This document shows positions 9,476 through 17,562 of a DNA stretch of 64,000 bases, piece after piece. The notes under the pieces are model-generated. The model searched no databases and was not told the origin of the DNA. It saw only the letters and a list, made by a program, of their open reading frames with translations. The DNA is from Embleya hyalina. Its GTDB lineage: Bacteria; Actinomycetota; Actinomycetes; Streptomycetales; Streptomycetaceae. The DNA lies in assembly GCF_003967355.1 (NCBI RefSeq), contig NZ_BIFH01000044.1, forward strand, positions 62,001 to 126,000, read 5' to 3'. Both the position numbers and the translations under genes were made by a program. Numbering within the stretch: the first letter of the stretch is position 1; each line of letters opens with the position of its first letter.

Positions 9476-9579
9476 CCCACGCCGGGAACGCCCCCACGAG
9501 AGCCCGCCGTCCTCGGACACCGGGAACCTGCCACCGATCGCACACCGACGAAGTCCTGGGTGCCCGACACCGGGAACCC

Positions 9580-9615
9580 GACGGCCGACTCGAGGCCGTC
9601 TCGTCCGGCGCCGGA
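9580..9615. terminator. bidirectional terminator region between convergent genes
   Basis: GACGGCC/GGCCGTC arms (9580-9586, 9594-9600) around a 7-base loop are followed by the palindrome TCCGGCGCCGGA (9604-9615). They sit between the GntR gene and the convergent TetR stop. The sequence GACACCGGGAACC also occurs twice in this gap. Confidence 0.5.
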
Positions 9616-9617
9616 CA

Positions 9618-10208
9618 CTAGCTGTCGGTCCCGGTCTCGAGTCCACCCACGATCAGGCCGGTCAGCGCGTCGACCACATCATCCACCGAGGCCCGCCCGC
9701 GGTTGAGTTCGGTGGCGAGTGCCTCGGCCGCTCCCAGCACGGCGGCACAGCGCAGCCGAAGGGCGTCGGGCTCGAGATCCGTGTACGGCCGCAGCGCGGC
9801 GGTCATCAGGTCCGCGTGGTTGTCGGCCGTCTCCTGTCCGCCCGCCTCCATGTCCGGATTGCCCTTGAGCGCCGCGGAAACGGCGTTGAGCTCCGGCATG
9901 TCGGTGGCGCAGGCGAAGTACGCGGTGCCGATGACGCGGGCGACCTCCTCGGCGGCGGGCGCGGCGTCGCGCAGTGCCCGGGTGACCGAGGCCCGGTGGC
10001 GTTCGTCGAGTCGCCGGTGGAGCGCGAGCAGCAGGCCGGGGCGGGTGCCGAAGTGGTCGTACACGATGGGCCTGCTGACGCCCGCGGCCTCGGCGAGGGT
10101 GACCAGCGTGAGTCCGTCGGCGCCCCGGGCGCGCACGATCGCCATGGCGGTGTCGAGCAACTGCTCCCGTCTGGCGGGCTTGGACAGGCGGGTCGGTGTG
10201 GTCGCCAT
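9618..10208 (-). CDS. TetR/AcrR family transcriptional regulator
   Basis: 196 residues, all-helical. The DNA-binding helix-turn-helix lies at about 30-62 (TLVTLAEAAGVSRPIVYDHF). The C-terminal ligand-binding half is family-typical but gives no ligand. The gene is divergent from an oxidoreductase gene, with 85 bases between starts. A pair of 14-base direct repeats in that space is a likely binding site, so it probably represses both itself and the neighbour. Confidence 0.92.
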   Translation of the reverse strand: MATTPTRLSKPARREQLLDTAMAIVRARGADGLTLVTLAEAAGVSRPIVYDHFGTRPGLLLALHRRLDERHRASVTRALRDAAPAAEEVARVIGTAYFACATDMPELNAVSAALKGNPDMEAGGQETADNHADLMTAALRPYTDLEPDALRLRCAAVLGAAEALATELNRGRASVDDVVDALTGLIVGGLETGTDS

Positions 10209-10239
10209 GGTCCTCCCTTGCTGTGGCCTCCCAGACTAT

Positions 10240-10267
10240 GTTACAAAGCGTAGGTTACAAAATGTAG
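10240..10267. promoter_or_regulatory. tandem 14-base repeats, likely TetR operator
   Basis: GTTACAAAGCGTAG (10240-10253) is followed at once by GTTACAAAATGTAG (10254-10267), matching at 12 of 14 positions. Each repeat also has TAC/GTA half-site symmetry. The AT-rich block lies in the divergent intergenic space and probably overlaps both promoters. Confidence 0.65.
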
Positions 10268-10293
10268 GTCAATGATTGCGAAGGAGATCCACC

Positions 10294-11307
10294 ATGGGAC
10301 GGCCCAACTCGGTCCTGATCCTGGGCGGTTCGGGGCAGGCGGGTGCGGGCGCCGCCGCCGTGCTGCGCCGATGGCACCCGGAACTGCCCCTGACGATCGC
10401 CGGCCGCGACCTCGACCGCGCGCAGCGGGTCGCCGACGAACTCGGCGAGGCCACGGCCGCGACCGTCGACCTGCGGCGCGGGGATCTGGGCCTGCCGACC
10501 GACGGGAAATACCTGGCGGTCGTCGCCGCGCTGTGGGACGACCGGTTGCGGGGGCTGCGGTACGCGCAGGAACGCGGATTGCCATACCTGAGCATCTCCA
10601 GCGGCCTGGTGGACATCGCGCCCGAGATCGTCGCGAGTGCCCAACGGCCGGGCGGTTCACCGGTCCTGGTGGCGAGTCACTTCTGCGCGGGGATCGTCGT
10701 TCTGGCGACGTTGTACGCCGCGAGGGAGTTCGAACGGATCGACACGATCCGGATCGGCGCCGTCCTGGACGAGTCGGATGCCGGCGGCCCCGCGGGGCTG
10801 GCGGATCTGGAGCGATGGGCCACCGCCACCTCGGCCGGACTGATCCGCCGCGACGGCGTGTTCACCTGGGTCGCCGAACCCGATGCGCGGACGGCCGTGC
10901 CGAGTACCGACGGGATCCTCGTGCCCGGCCGGAGCATCGCCATCCTCGACGTGCCGAGTCTCGCGCTGGCGACGGGAGCGCCGAACGTCCGCTTCGACTT
11001 CGCCGTCGGCGAGTCCGCACGTCGGCGCCGCGGCGGCCCCGCCTCACTCGAGGTCCGGATCGACGTCGAAGGAACCGGCCCGGGAGGCCAACCGCGCAGC
11101 CTGCACCGCTACCTCGTCCATCCGCAGGGGCAGCGACCGCTGACCGCCCTGGGCATCGCCCTCGGCGTCGAACGCCTGCTCGGCCTGCGCGGCGAAGCCG
11201 TACCGCCGGGCATCCACACCCCCGAGGCACTGCTCGACGTGTCCTACACGGCCGAACGTCTGACGGAAACCGGCGCCAAGCTCATAGACGCCCCCGGCAA
11301 CCAATAA
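10294..11307 (+). CDS. saccharopine dehydrogenase-like NAD(P)-binding protein
   Basis: 337 residues. The N-terminal Rossmann motif VLILGGSGQAGAGAAAVLRR is followed by TIAGRDLDRAQRVADELG, the acidic/basic strand-2 end that contacts the adenosine ribose; this arrangement is seen in saccharopine dehydrogenase-like proteins. ATG 10294 has AAGGAG eight bases upstream. It is divergent from the TetR gene and is probably its target. No substrate can be assigned. Confidence 0.82.
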   Translation: MGRPNSVLILGGSGQAGAGAAAVLRRWHPELPLTIAGRDLDRAQRVADELGEATAATVDLRRGDLGLPTDGKYLAVVAALWDDRLRGLRYAQERGLPYLSISSGLVDIAPEIVASAQRPGGSPVLVASHFCAGIVVLATLYAAREFERIDTIRIGAVLDESDAGGPAGLADLERWATATSAGLIRRDGVFTWVAEPDARTAVPSTDGILVPGRSIAILDVPSLALATGAPNVRFDFAVGESARRRRGGPASLEVRIDVEGTGPGGQPRSLHRYLVHPQGQRPLTALGIALGVERLLGLRGEAVPPGIHTPEALLDVSYTAERLTETGAKLIDAPGNQ

Positions 11308-11567
11308 ACACCCATCACCCAAGACACCCCACCCGAACACCCACCGCCGACCCACGCCCCCGAGCACCCATCCCCGAGCACCCGGTCCGCCGAGACTCGT
11401 CGAGCACGCCCCTGCCGCACCGCGCACCGGGCCGTGCAGTGGCTCGGCGAGGTCGGGCCGGGGCGTTCGGCAGTCCGTCGATGCGGGCGTGCGCGTCGGC
11501 GAGTTCGTCGCGGAAGTCCCCCCGGCGTGGCCCGAAAGTCGGTGGACGTCGTCGGGATACTGTCGTC

Positions 11568-12092
11568 GTGGCCGTTACCCAGCAACTCGCCCGCGTCCCG
11601 GTGGAATACCTCGCCGCCTGCCGCCGGTCCGCCGCCACGTCCGCGGACGGCGATCCGCACTGGGATCCACCGTCGGCGGATGTGCTGGATCTGGACTGGG
11701 CCCCTCCCTTGCTGCAGCGGGTCGGCGATTTGGCCGGGCTCGACAGCATCCGCATGGACGCGCTTCGCCGGGCCACCGACGGCGACACCGCCGTCGATGT
11801 GGGCTTCCTCGACACGCACCCACACGAAATCGGTCCCTTCGGGCCCACACCCACCGCCCTGTCCGCTGCTCAGGTGGCCGACGTCGCGGAACTGCTCGGA
11901 CGCATCGACATCTCGGCTCTCCTCGCAGTCCTGCCGGCCGACGGCCGGCAGGCCGGTTCCCTGATCGGCCACGGCGCCGACCAGATCATCGGCGGCCCCA
12001 AGGAGTACCTGACGAAACACTTCAACGCCCTGCGTGAGTTCTACTTCGACGCGGCCCGGCAGCAGCTGCTCATCGTGCTTTGGTGTGACTGA
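11568..12092 (+). CDS. DUF1877 (YfbM-like) family protein
   Basis: 174 residues. The opening VAVTQQLARVPVEYLAACRR and the end HFNALREFYFDAARQQLLIV are characteristic of the actinobacterial DUF1877/YfbM family. Central GFLDTHPHEIGPFG and LSAAQVADVAELL also fit. GTG 11568 is the only sensible start; no strong ribosome-binding site is seen, so it could be leaderless. The 260 bases before it are low-complexity C/A-rich sequence with no gene. Role unknown; these proteins occur near polymorphic toxins and in accessory regions. Confidence 0.82.
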   Translation: MAVTQQLARVPVEYLAACRRSAATSADGDPHWDPPSADVLDLDWAPPLLQRVGDLAGLDSIRMDALRRATDGDTAVDVGFLDTHPHEIGPFGPTPTALSAAQVADVAELLGRIDISALLAVLPADGRQAGSLIGHGADQIIGGPKEYLTKHFNALREFYFDAARQQLLIVLWCD

Positions 12093-12322
12093 CCGACACC
12101 CTCACCTCGGGCGAGCCCCGCGGGAAGCCCGAGCTCGGGTGGCCGACCGTGTCGGCCCCAAAGGCGGACGCAACCACACACGCGACGCCGTGTCCGCGGC
12201 CCCGACTCCGTGAGCCACGAACCGGCCAGGCGCTGCCGGACAACCCGATTGTGATCAGGGAGGGTGGCGCGATACAACCAGGTTGTCATCGGCTGAAGCG
12301 TGCTTCCCGGAACGGAGTTCCC

Positions 12323-12766
12323 ATGAAAAGCCCCGAGGACGACGACGTCACGCCGCCCTACGGCTACACCGCCTCCGTCCTCCCCGACGGCGCGACCGAC
12401 GACGAGATCGACGCGATCCTCGAAGCCCATCCCGCGCGGCGCTTCAAGGAGGAGTACGCCGCCGACCGGTTCGCCGACCTGAACAGGCGCATCGCCGACG
12501 GGAGGCAAGCGGCCGAGCAGCGAGCCGCCCTCGCCCCGACGCTCTCCGAACTTTTCGGGTGGTCCCAGAAGCGCATCGCCGACGTGGCGGGTGTCGGTCA
12601 GCAGGCGGTGTCCAAGATGTTGGCGAAGGCCGCCCCCTACGGCGACGCGGAGGGCGGGCCGCTCACCGTGGGCCGGCTTCTCGGTCTCGCCCACCGCCGG
12701 ACCCGCCGATCGGGGGACCGCCGCAAGGTGTACGGGCCCGGAGCGGATTTCGGCAGGATCGAATAG
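12323..12766 (+). CDS. small helix-turn-helix protein
   Basis: 147 residues. The region around residues 72-100, LFGWSQKRIADVAGVGQQAV followed by SKML, is a clear helix-turn-helix of the ParB/XRE kind. The N-terminus is acidic and the C-terminus basic (RRTRRSGDRRKVYG). ATG 12323 has ACGGAG six bases upstream. It converges on another HTH gene, and a strong hairpin separates them. It probably binds DNA; the target is not visible. Confidence 0.75.
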   Translation: MKSPEDDDVTPPYGYTASVLPDGATDDEIDAILEAHPARRFKEEYAADRFADLNRRIADGRQAAEQRAALAPTLSELFGWSQKRIADVAGVGQQAVSKMLAKAAPYGDAEGGPLTVGRLLGLAHRRTRRSGDRRKVYGPGADFGRIE

Positions 12767-12826
12767 TAGGCGGTACCGCGACGTACGGCGCGAACGGCCG
12801 TGCGACAAGGCCGCCTTGTGAGGTCG

Positions 12827-12857
12827 GGCCCGCCCCGGGTCGAAAACGGGGCGGGCC
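12827..12857. terminator. bidirectional terminator hairpin
   Basis: Perfect 11-base arms GGCCCGCCCCG and CGGGGCGGGCC enclose a 9-base loop ending in AAAA. The hairpin sits between two convergent genes (stop at 12766, stop at 12873). Confidence 0.8.
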
Positions 12858-12872
12858 GCGAGGTGGGTCCTC

Positions 12873-13781
12873 CTACGGCGAGGCGATCGGACCCGGTCGG
12901 AGGATCTTCGTCGTGGGCGCCGGGCCGGACTTGTGGGGGAGGGTGCCCACCAGGGCACGGATCTTGTGCCAGACGCGCGCCGGTTTCGACGGGGGCGGGG
13001 CGGCGACCGTGATGATGTCGCCGCTCTCGACGTGCCCGATGGTGACGTCGGTGCCGGTCGGGTTCGCCGCCGGGGTAGTGGTGTGTCGGGCCAGTTCCTC
13101 CCGTGCCCGGCTCAGTTCGGTCGTCTTGGTCTCCAATTCCTCGATGAGGTTCGCCAGGGCCGGTCGGGTGTGCAGCCCCCTGCGGTGCGCGTCCGCACGG
13201 TCCCATGCCCGTGCCCAGGCCCGGATGGTGGTGCTGTCGGGTTCGGCGCCGGTGCAGGCGCCGACGAAGTGGAGGAGCGTCTGCTTCGAGACCATGCGCT
13301 TGCCGGACAGGATCGCGCCCAGGGTGCTGCGCGGCAGGAAGCTGACGCCGTCCACGCGGGCGGCGTCCTCGAGCTCGCGCAGTGGGCGGGGGCCGCGGGC
13401 CGTGCGCAAGGCGCGCATGGCGTGCAGCAACTCCAGGGGCTCCGAGATGTGTTCCGGCGGCAATACGGTGCGGACCGCCGGAGCCGTCTCGGTCGGTGTC
13501 GTCGTGGAGGTCACGGCGTCGGCCGCGTTCCACAACCGTCGGGCCTTGTGGGCGTTGCCGCCGCACACCTCGACGTAGGCGAGCACGGTCTCCCACTTGG
13601 GCGACGTGATGCCCTGCTCGGCGCGGAAGAGCTTGGTGTAGGTGACCGCCCAGTCCCGGCCGGTCGTCATCTGCGCCATCCGACGAAGGCTCAACCCGTG
13701 GTCCAGGCGCAGTGACTTGAGCCACTGCGCCTGGACCGTTACGGGGTCGGGCTTCGCCGAGGCGCCGGTGGGGCGCCCCAC
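12873..13781 (-). CDS. XRE-type helix-turn-helix regulator
   Basis: 302 residues. The N-terminal part (about 18-70) has LKSLRLDHGLSLRRMAQMTT and TYTKLFRAEQGITSPKWETV, an XRE-like fold. A second XRE-like segment follows near 140-175 (VSFLPRSTLGAILSGKRMVS). Residues about 215-235 are predicted helical (LANLIEELETKTTELSRARE), possibly a short coiled coil for dimerisation. The tail is Pro-rich and basic. It lies seven bases after a small membrane-protein gene, suggesting one transcript. Confidence 0.78.
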   Translation of the reverse strand: MGRPTGASAKPDPVTVQAQWLKSLRLDHGLSLRRMAQMTTGRDWAVTYTKLFRAEQGITSPKWETVLAYVEVCGGNAHKARRLWNAADAVTSTTTPTETAPAVRTVLPPEHISEPLELLHAMRALRTARGPRPLRELEDAARVDGVSFLPRSTLGAILSGKRMVSKQTLLHFVGACTGAEPDSTTIRAWARAWDRADAHRRGLHTRPALANLIEELETKTTELSRAREELARHTTTPAANPTGTDVTIGHVESGDIITVAAPPPSKPARVWHKIRALVGTLPHKSGPAPTTKILRPGPIASP

Positions 13782-13788
13782 GCCCGGA

Positions 13789-14031
13789 TCAGGCGGTACG
13801 GCGCGGCGTGAAGACCGCGACCAGGCGACGGATGATCTCGGCGGCGATCAGGCCGCCGACGGTGAGGATCGTGGTCACGCTCTCCATCGTGTATCCGCGG
13901 ACGCTGAGTCCCGCGGCGATGACGAGGATGACGACGACGACGATGACGGCCGACCCGGGCAGCGCCGGTCCGGTCGTCGGCGCGGGCGGGCAACCGCACA
14001 GCGCGCGGCGGTTCTTCAACGGCTTCTTCAT
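13789..14031 (-). CDS. small membrane protein, hypothetical
   Basis: About 80 residues with two hydrophobic helices: SAVIVVVVILVIAAGLSV and SVTTILTVGGLIAAEIIRRL. A basic N-terminus (MKKPLKNRR) and basic C-terminus (FTPRRTA) suggest an inner-membrane hairpin with both ends in the cytoplasm. GAGGGAG precedes both a GTG (14043) and the ATG used here. It ends seven bases before the XRE gene, so the two are probably cotranscribed. Function unknown. Confidence 0.55.
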   Translation of the reverse strand: MKKPLKNRRALCGCPPAPTTGPALPGSAVIVVVVILVIAAGLSVRGYTMESVTTILTVGGLIAAEIIRRLVAVFTPRRTA

Positions 14032-14043
14032 CAAAGAATGCAC

Positions 14044-15219
14044 TCCCTCGACTCGTTGCCACTCGACGAAGTCCTCGGGGGGTGGTGATCCGCACGTCTT
14101 GCAGGACGAGCGAAGTCCGAGTACTCGGGGCCATTTTCAAGCCCTTCGGCACATGGCGTAAAGCCGCTCTCACCCTCCGTGTTTCACGGTGTCCCACTTG
14201 GGAGTGCAACGGATTTCACCCGTTTCCCCAGGCCCGGGGGTCGGCCGAGGAACAATCCCGTTGCGTGTTTCACGCGTCGTCCGCGATCCGCCGCCTTCGA
14301 GCACTGGTGACACGACGGCGAAAGGGGCACTCTCATCTCGCAGCCGATTACCGGGGGAGCCTCCTCGGGAGGACGTGTGCTGGTCCGATACGGGAGAGGG
14401 AGGAAGCACCGATGAGGTACACGGCGATCTTCGTGATGGTCCCGGTTCGTGTGCGGTCCGTTCCCCGTTCCCTGTCGCGATCCCCCCGCCCCGGACACCG
14501 GCGGACGACCTTCTCGCAGGCCGCGCCGGAACCCTGACCGTCGGCCGGGATGTTCACCGGCCACGCCGAAAAAGGAGGAAGGACGATGGCGCCGCTCTCG
14601 CCGACGTGCGCGTCGATGCCGCATGGGCGCCGCCGGTCGCCTTTCTCCGCGTGCCGGGCCCGCAAGGGCCGAAGGCATGCCGGCCACGCGCCTCCTTGCG
14701 CGCGGGCCACCCTCGAAACGCGGTCCACCCCGGCCGTTGCCACTCGACACCAATAGGGGAAACGGGTGTCTCTCGTTGCAGCGAAGACATCCCTGGGCAC
14801 GGCCACGTCGTGGTCGTGCACCCGGCTTCCGCGGCTGATTCGACCCCACCCGGCCGAACCACGATCGCGCATTGAGAAACGGGCGAACCGCGCCCCCGAT
14901 GGCGGGACAACGTGAAACACCCGCCGGTCGAACCCGGCACGACGTCGAGGTTCACCCGATCGCCCACGGCACGCGCCCGCGCCGTGTCCCACAAGCCCGG
15001 CAACCGCGTCCCGGTGTGAGCATCCCCGAGGGTCGCGCCGGAACGGCACCGTGCGCCGGCTGGAGGAGCGGTCGGCGAAGGGGAAGTCGTAATGACCACC
15101 TCGACGCCGGCCACACGACACGGCCGGCGTTCCCATAGGGAACACCGGCCGGACTTCGCGATGTTCGCGACGGCGAGGACGGTGTCGGTCATCCGATGGC
15201 GGCCCTCTACACGGCCTGG
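14044..15219. other. 1.2 kb region without a convincing gene
   Basis: No recognisable protein family on either strand. Two short ORFs have excellent ribosome-binding sites: ATG 14412 after GGGAGGAAG (41 codons, MRYTAIFVMVPVRV start) and ATG 14586 after AAGGAGGAAGG (56 codons, Cys- and Arg-rich). Either could be a small peptide or decayed coding. GTTTCAC/GTGAAAC sequences recur (14180, 14268, 14910). Confidence 0.3.
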
Positions 15220-16680
15220 TCAGGAGCCGTGGTGGTTCTGCGGCGCGGCGGAGATCGCGGCCCGGCGGGCGGCCGCGGCGAGCCAGGGCCTGATGGAGCC
15301 GTCGTTGGTGAGGTCGGCGCGGTAGGCCAGCGTGACGGTCACGTAACTGTGGCGGCGCCAGGAGTGACTCCAGCGATAGCTGCGGTAGACCTCGTCGGGG
15401 CAGGGCTCGAGGCCGCCCCCGTCCCGGGCCCTCCAGATGGTGAGGTCCCAGCGCGCCGCGCCCCTCAGGTACTCGAACGCGTCCAGGGAGGTCTTCGCGT
15501 CGGGGAAGGCGAAGACCTGGACGGAGACGTAGACGGGGTTCTCGGGCGTGGCGTGGGGACCGGGCTGTTCCGCGTAGACACCGGCCACCACTTCGGTACA
15601 GTCACGGCGCGTGAGTTCCTCGGCCAGGTGGTCGGGGCCCGCCTCACGGGGGTGGTGGGTGCCCGCGGCGATTCGCGCGAACCTGATGGCTACGTCGTTG
15701 ACGAACTCCTGCGGCAGCAGGGCGTCCACGGTGAGCGTCACGTCAGCACGATCGCGGCCCCCGGATTCGGAGGAGCGCGGCCGGTGCGGGGAGACCGTGA
15801 GGAGTCGGGTACGGCCGTCTCGGGATTCGGGCCCGGGTGTGTGGTCGATCTGTCGTAGTGCCCGGGAGAGGTCGGCGGCGTTCGGGTACCGCTGATAGGG
15901 GTCCTTGTGCAGCAGGGTGAGCACGAGGTGATCCCAGGCCGGGGGGATGTCCGTGGACACCGAGCTGGGCGCGGGTGGTTCCTGGGTGAGATGAGCCGAG
16001 AGGTAGCCCATGGTGTCGGGCGCCTGGAACGGCAGCCGGCCCGTGATCAGCTCGAAGAGCAGACAGCCGACCGCGTACAGGTCGCTGCGCAGTTCGGGGA
16101 AGCCGCGGGCCTGTTCGGGTGCCATGTACGCGGGCGTCCCCACGATGAAACCGGTCCGGGTGAGCCGGTCCGCGGTCGCGTAGGGGTCGGCCGCCCGCGC
16201 GATGCCGAAGTCGAGGACCTTCACGATGTCGGAAGGTGTGACGAGGATGTTGGCGGGCTTGATGTCCCGGTGCATGATCCCGGCGTTGTGCGCCTCGGCG
16301 AGCGCGTCGCATATCCGCGCGCCCCACCGGGCCGCGTCCGGCAGGGCGACGGCGCCCCGGCGCAGCTTCGCCTCCAGCCCTTCGCCTCGAACCAACTCCA
16401 TCACCAGGAACGGGACCCTGTTGCTCTCGGCGCCGGTCTCGCCGAGGTCGTGGATGGTAACGACGTTGGGGTGCTGTAGCCGGGCGGTGATGCGTGCCTC
16501 GCGGAGGAACCTGGCGCGCGCCTCGTCGCCGCGACTTCCGCCGTCGGCCGGCAGGGAGATCACCTTGACCGCGACGGGCCGGCCCAGCGTCTCGTCCTGC
16601 GCCTCCCACGCCTGCCCCATTCCGCCCACGCCGAGTTGTCGCACCAACCGGTAGCGGCCCCCCAAGAGCAGGTCTCGCAC
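15220..16680 (-). CDS. Ser/Thr protein kinase (PknB-like catalytic domain)
   Basis: 486 residues. Residues 1-275 are a complete Hanks-type kinase: glycine loop LGVGGMGQAWEA, lysine AVKVI, catalytic MHRDIKPANI, DFG in VLDFGIARA, and GTPAYMAPEQ. Residues about 310-486 form an extra domain rich in aromatic and charged residues (YVSVQVFAFPDAKTSLDAFE, RSYRWSHSWRRHSYVTVTLA). There is no transmembrane helix or PASTA repeat, so the kinase is cytosolic, unlike PknB. GTG 16680 was chosen after GGGGG seven bases upstream. The extra domain probably senses a ligand or selects substrates. Confidence 0.92.
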   Translation of the reverse strand: MRDLLLGGRYRLVRQLGVGGMGQAWEAQDETLGRPVAVKVISLPADGGSRGDEARARFLREARITARLQHPNVVTIHDLGETGAESNRVPFLVMELVRGEGLEAKLRRGAVALPDAARWGARICDALAEAHNAGIMHRDIKPANILVTPSDIVKVLDFGIARAADPYATADRLTRTGFIVGTPAYMAPEQARGFPELRSDLYAVGCLLFELITGRLPFQAPDTMGYLSAHLTQEPPAPSSVSTDIPPAWDHLVLTLLHKDPYQRYPNAADLSRALRQIDHTPGPESRDGRTRLLTVSPHRPRSSESGGRDRADVTLTVDALLPQEFVNDVAIRFARIAAGTHHPREAGPDHLAEELTRRDCTEVVAGVYAEQPGPHATPENPVYVSVQVFAFPDAKTSLDAFEYLRGAARWDLTIWRARDGGGLEPCPDEVYRSYRWSHSWRRHSYVTVTLAYRADLTNDGSIRPWLAAAARRAAISAAPQNHHGS

Positions 16681-17562
16681 TGCTACGCCCCCGTTTCGAA
16701 CATGTCTGCCCCGCTGCCGGCGAACTGGCGCGATGGGATCGTGAACGCGGCCGCGTGGGTGACACACCCGTTGCCCGGGAACCCGTCAAGCGCCAGGAGG
16801 TTCCGCCGTGACGGCCGTCCTGATCCGGACCGGCATTCCAGTCCCGGCGCGTCCGCAGTCGCGGATCGGGGCCGTCGACTGTCGCTCGCGCAGGTCTTTC
16901 GCTTCATCCGGTGCAGGCCCTCAGAGGGGTCGACTCTCCGGAATCAGGGCTGTCCGGCCGCGCCGTCATGACGTGTCCCGATGGTCACGAACCATCCGCT
17001 CGGCCCCACCCGAGAAAGGACTACCTCCGAAGCGGAGCATACGCGTGTCCACAGCCCGATGTTGTCGATGCCGGCGTCCTCACACGTCCCGCCGTCCTCG
17101 CCGTGGCTCCGGAACACCGGGTCGTGCGCGGCGTACCGACATTGCTTGCGCAGCTCTTCGGGCTTCCTGCCGCGCCGGCGGCCGGTGGTGACGCGTCCGC
17201 GGCGGGCGCTGTGCCCGGTCGACTTCATGTCCGGGCCTGCGCGTTCGGCGGCACGGGAGACGACGATCCGGCAGCCGTCCGGGGAGAGTGGATGCTGTCG
17301 CGGAACCGCTCCGCGGCCACGCCGTCGAACGCGGGTCGTCGGGAAGTGTGCCGTCCCAGCCGGTACTCGGGGCGTCGTACCGACCGGTCCCGGTGGTGCT
17401 CGACCGGCGGACGCACGTGACTCGATTCGCAACCCATGGCCATGGCCCGAGTACCGACCATGACTTCATTTCGACTTGAATTCCTTATCATTCGCCAGCT
17501 TATTACGTCGGTTTGCGGTAGGATCAGAGCGTACTGATGTCATCATGCGAGAGGTCAGGCGG
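16681..17562. other. intergenic region before the Tap-like gene
   Basis: About 880 bases with no recognised gene. Minus-strand frames at 16944-17469 show basic stretches that may be old coding sequence but match no family I know. The last 100 bases are AT-rich. A TAGGAT box (17519-17524) looks like a Streptomyces -10 element for the downstream gene, without a clear -35. Confidence 0.3.
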
